In this document: one piece after another, positions 62,698 through 64,000 of the stretch
How the letters are laid out: each line of letters starts with the position of its first letter
Position numbering within the stretch: position 1 is the stretch's first letter
Source: Ryuthela nishihirai
Taxonomy: Eukaryota; Arthropoda; Arachnida; Araneae; Heptathelidae
Assembly (NCBI GenBank): GCA_038380435.1
Contig: JAWZYU010000057.1
Span: 1,116,001 to 1,180,000, forward strand
DNA: 64,000 nt
Direction: 5' to 3'
Position numbers and translations under genes: made by a program
The notes under the pieces: generated by a model
What the model saw: the letters and a program-made list of their open reading frames with translations, nothing else
Database searches by the model: none
Told to the model about the DNA's origin: nothing

Positions 62698-64000
62698 AGA
62701 AATGAAAAACGTGGAAGGAAAAAAATAGACGTAAATCACCCAATTACAGTAGAAACAAGCTGTAAAGACTAGGTAGAACCTCACATCTATGTCTGGAGTC
62801 AAAATACGGTGGATCCAAAACAGAATCTAGCGAAACCAAAGTCCTGCGAGTCGGATTATAAGGAGACGTGCGATAAAGTTGGTAAATAAGCCAGGAAGAG
62901 AGGCCATATAAATATCACTCAAAAATGATGGTTCAGCACAGAAAGCACCAAATGACTTGAAACGAAATGCCATAAATCAGCAAATTAGGGTGGAGAGAAG
63001 CTGTGAAAAGGTAGATCCATATAAAAAGACACTCGCTCCCCGTTGATAATGTGGAAATCCCGAAATTCTAAAATTTGAATTCCTCCGGGGGAAAAAAGTG
63101 TGACACGGAATCTGGCAACAAAGCCATTCAATGGATTGAAGTACCAAGTCTCCCGAGTTCGAAGATATATAGATATTAAAGTCGCATAAAAAAAAGGCTT
63201 CAGAAAGAGTCGAAAACCAAGGAGACACGGTTCCGGGTCAAAGGTTACCGGAAATGACCCAGAGAAAACCCCTTAATCCCCCCACTGGGTCCAGTCGTTT
63301 CGAAGTATCGTGAAACGCCCCGAAAAGTCCCAGGAGACCCCGAGGTGACCCCAAAAGAAACCGGAAGTGACGCAATAGCCTCAAAGTCCAAACAAGCCCC
63401 AAAACGTCACTAGAATCGCCCAAAAACCATACCCCAGACCCCCAAAAGTCAGCCCCGTTTTTAAAAAAGATCCCCCAATACCAGCCAAAGTGTCCCTCAG
63501 GAAGATAAGAAACCCCTTTGGAAACGCCCACAGAGAAGCTACGATCGAAAAGCTTCTCAAATTTCCCCATATAGCCGAAAACCAGGACGCCATTTGCATT
63601 CTTTGCAGACAGAGCCATCCCCCAGTGGAGAAGTGTAGCAGAAACACCCCATCTTCCCGAGAAAGCCAAAGAACAAAGGAATAAGTCAATTAGGTAGAGT
63701 AGCGGTTTAACCGTAAGAAACATACCCTTTGTATAGGAGAGTAAATACATGAAAGTCACCCGAAGCCATTATTACGCAAGCATTAAAGTCCGAAAAAAAT
63801 AGTAAAAAGTTCCGCAAAAATGGAAGAAAAACTGTTCAATGTGAACAGCGCCCCCTAGTGGACTAAAAGGGTTGCCCCAATGTGAATATAAAGTCTGAAA
63901 ACCCTAGGTTCCATAGAAGGAGAGCAAAGGTAAAAAAACTGATTATCAAAATCGACGGAAAGCAAGAGAAAAAGAAATTTTACCCAGAAAGGTCAGAAAA
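62698..64000. other. Unassigned, purine-rich on plus
   Basis: Not matched to any other part of the window. The 173-codon minus frame 63238-63759 overlaps a 102-codon frame on the same strand and lacks recognisable domains. C-rich runs (CCCCAAAA-type) dominate 63240-63480. Confidence 0.4.

Noticed and set aside
63238..63759. 173-codon hydrophobic minus frame as a membrane protein
   Set aside because: Arises from C-rich runs on the plus strand, overlaps another frame, has no recognisable domain and no supporting splice or promoter signal. Kept as unassigned.

Overview
The window looks like a repeat-dense, AT-rich stretch of an animal nuclear genome, most likely an arthropod. I see no prokaryotic genes, no operons and no convincing host gene. 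The organism call is an inference from the mix of elements: RTE-type and Jockey-type LINEs, two tRNA-headed SINE families, a DD41D mariner-like transposon, and remnants of Tc1, piggyBac, hAT and Ty3/gypsy elements. Species cannot be read from the sequence alone. Nearly everything recognisable is transposon-derived. The only open reading frames I regard as real proteins are a 358-codon mariner-like transposase (36005-37081, minus) and a 761-codon 5'-truncated LINE reverse transcriptase (16726-19011, minus).

Layout. 1-1.6 kb and 19.2-21.07 kb are two direct copies of an unrecognised repeat (DR-A). 5.63-13.50 kb is a near-palindrome: two arms of about 3.16 kb around a 1.5 kb spacer, each arm carrying the same LINE endonuclease fragment. 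13.57-14.66 kb is a SINE whose tail is tandemly amplified. 15.2-19.4 kb holds a smaller inverted repeat interrupted by the long LINE. 21.9-22.5 kb is a deleted piggyBac element bounded by TTAA. 25.0-27.9 kb and 44.5-50.3 kb share a composite of gypsy pol remnant, LINE tail, an unknown repeat (R1) and a SINE inserted at the same site. 28.4-31.8 kb is SINE-rich with a second tail array. 35.8-37.3 kb is the intact mariner-like element, nested inside another R1 copy. 38.4-41.2 kb contains SINEs, a Tc1 transposase remnant and a hAT-like C-terminus. 41.6-44.5 kb is a nearly full-length but dead RTE LINE. 52.5-53.6 kb is a dead Jockey-type LINE. 60.2-62.4 kb is a satellite of about 20 monomers that resembles Tc1 terminal sequence. 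The last 1.3 kb is unassigned.

How the parts relate. The RTE LINE family ends in GCTGCTTGAGG followed by an ATG-type microsatellite. SINE-B ends in the same 11 bases, so the LINE is the likely mobilising partner of SINE-B. SINE-A (about 385 bp) has target-site duplications at three loci and an unusual habit of tandem tail amplification (period 158-170 bp) at four loci. Nine copies of an 80-bp block centred on the palindrome TGACGTCA lie in DR-A and in the inverted repeats, in both orientations. It is the least explained recurring signal here. Repeat names (SINE-A, SINE-B, DR-A, R1, R3) are mine. All identities were judged by eye and no database was searched.
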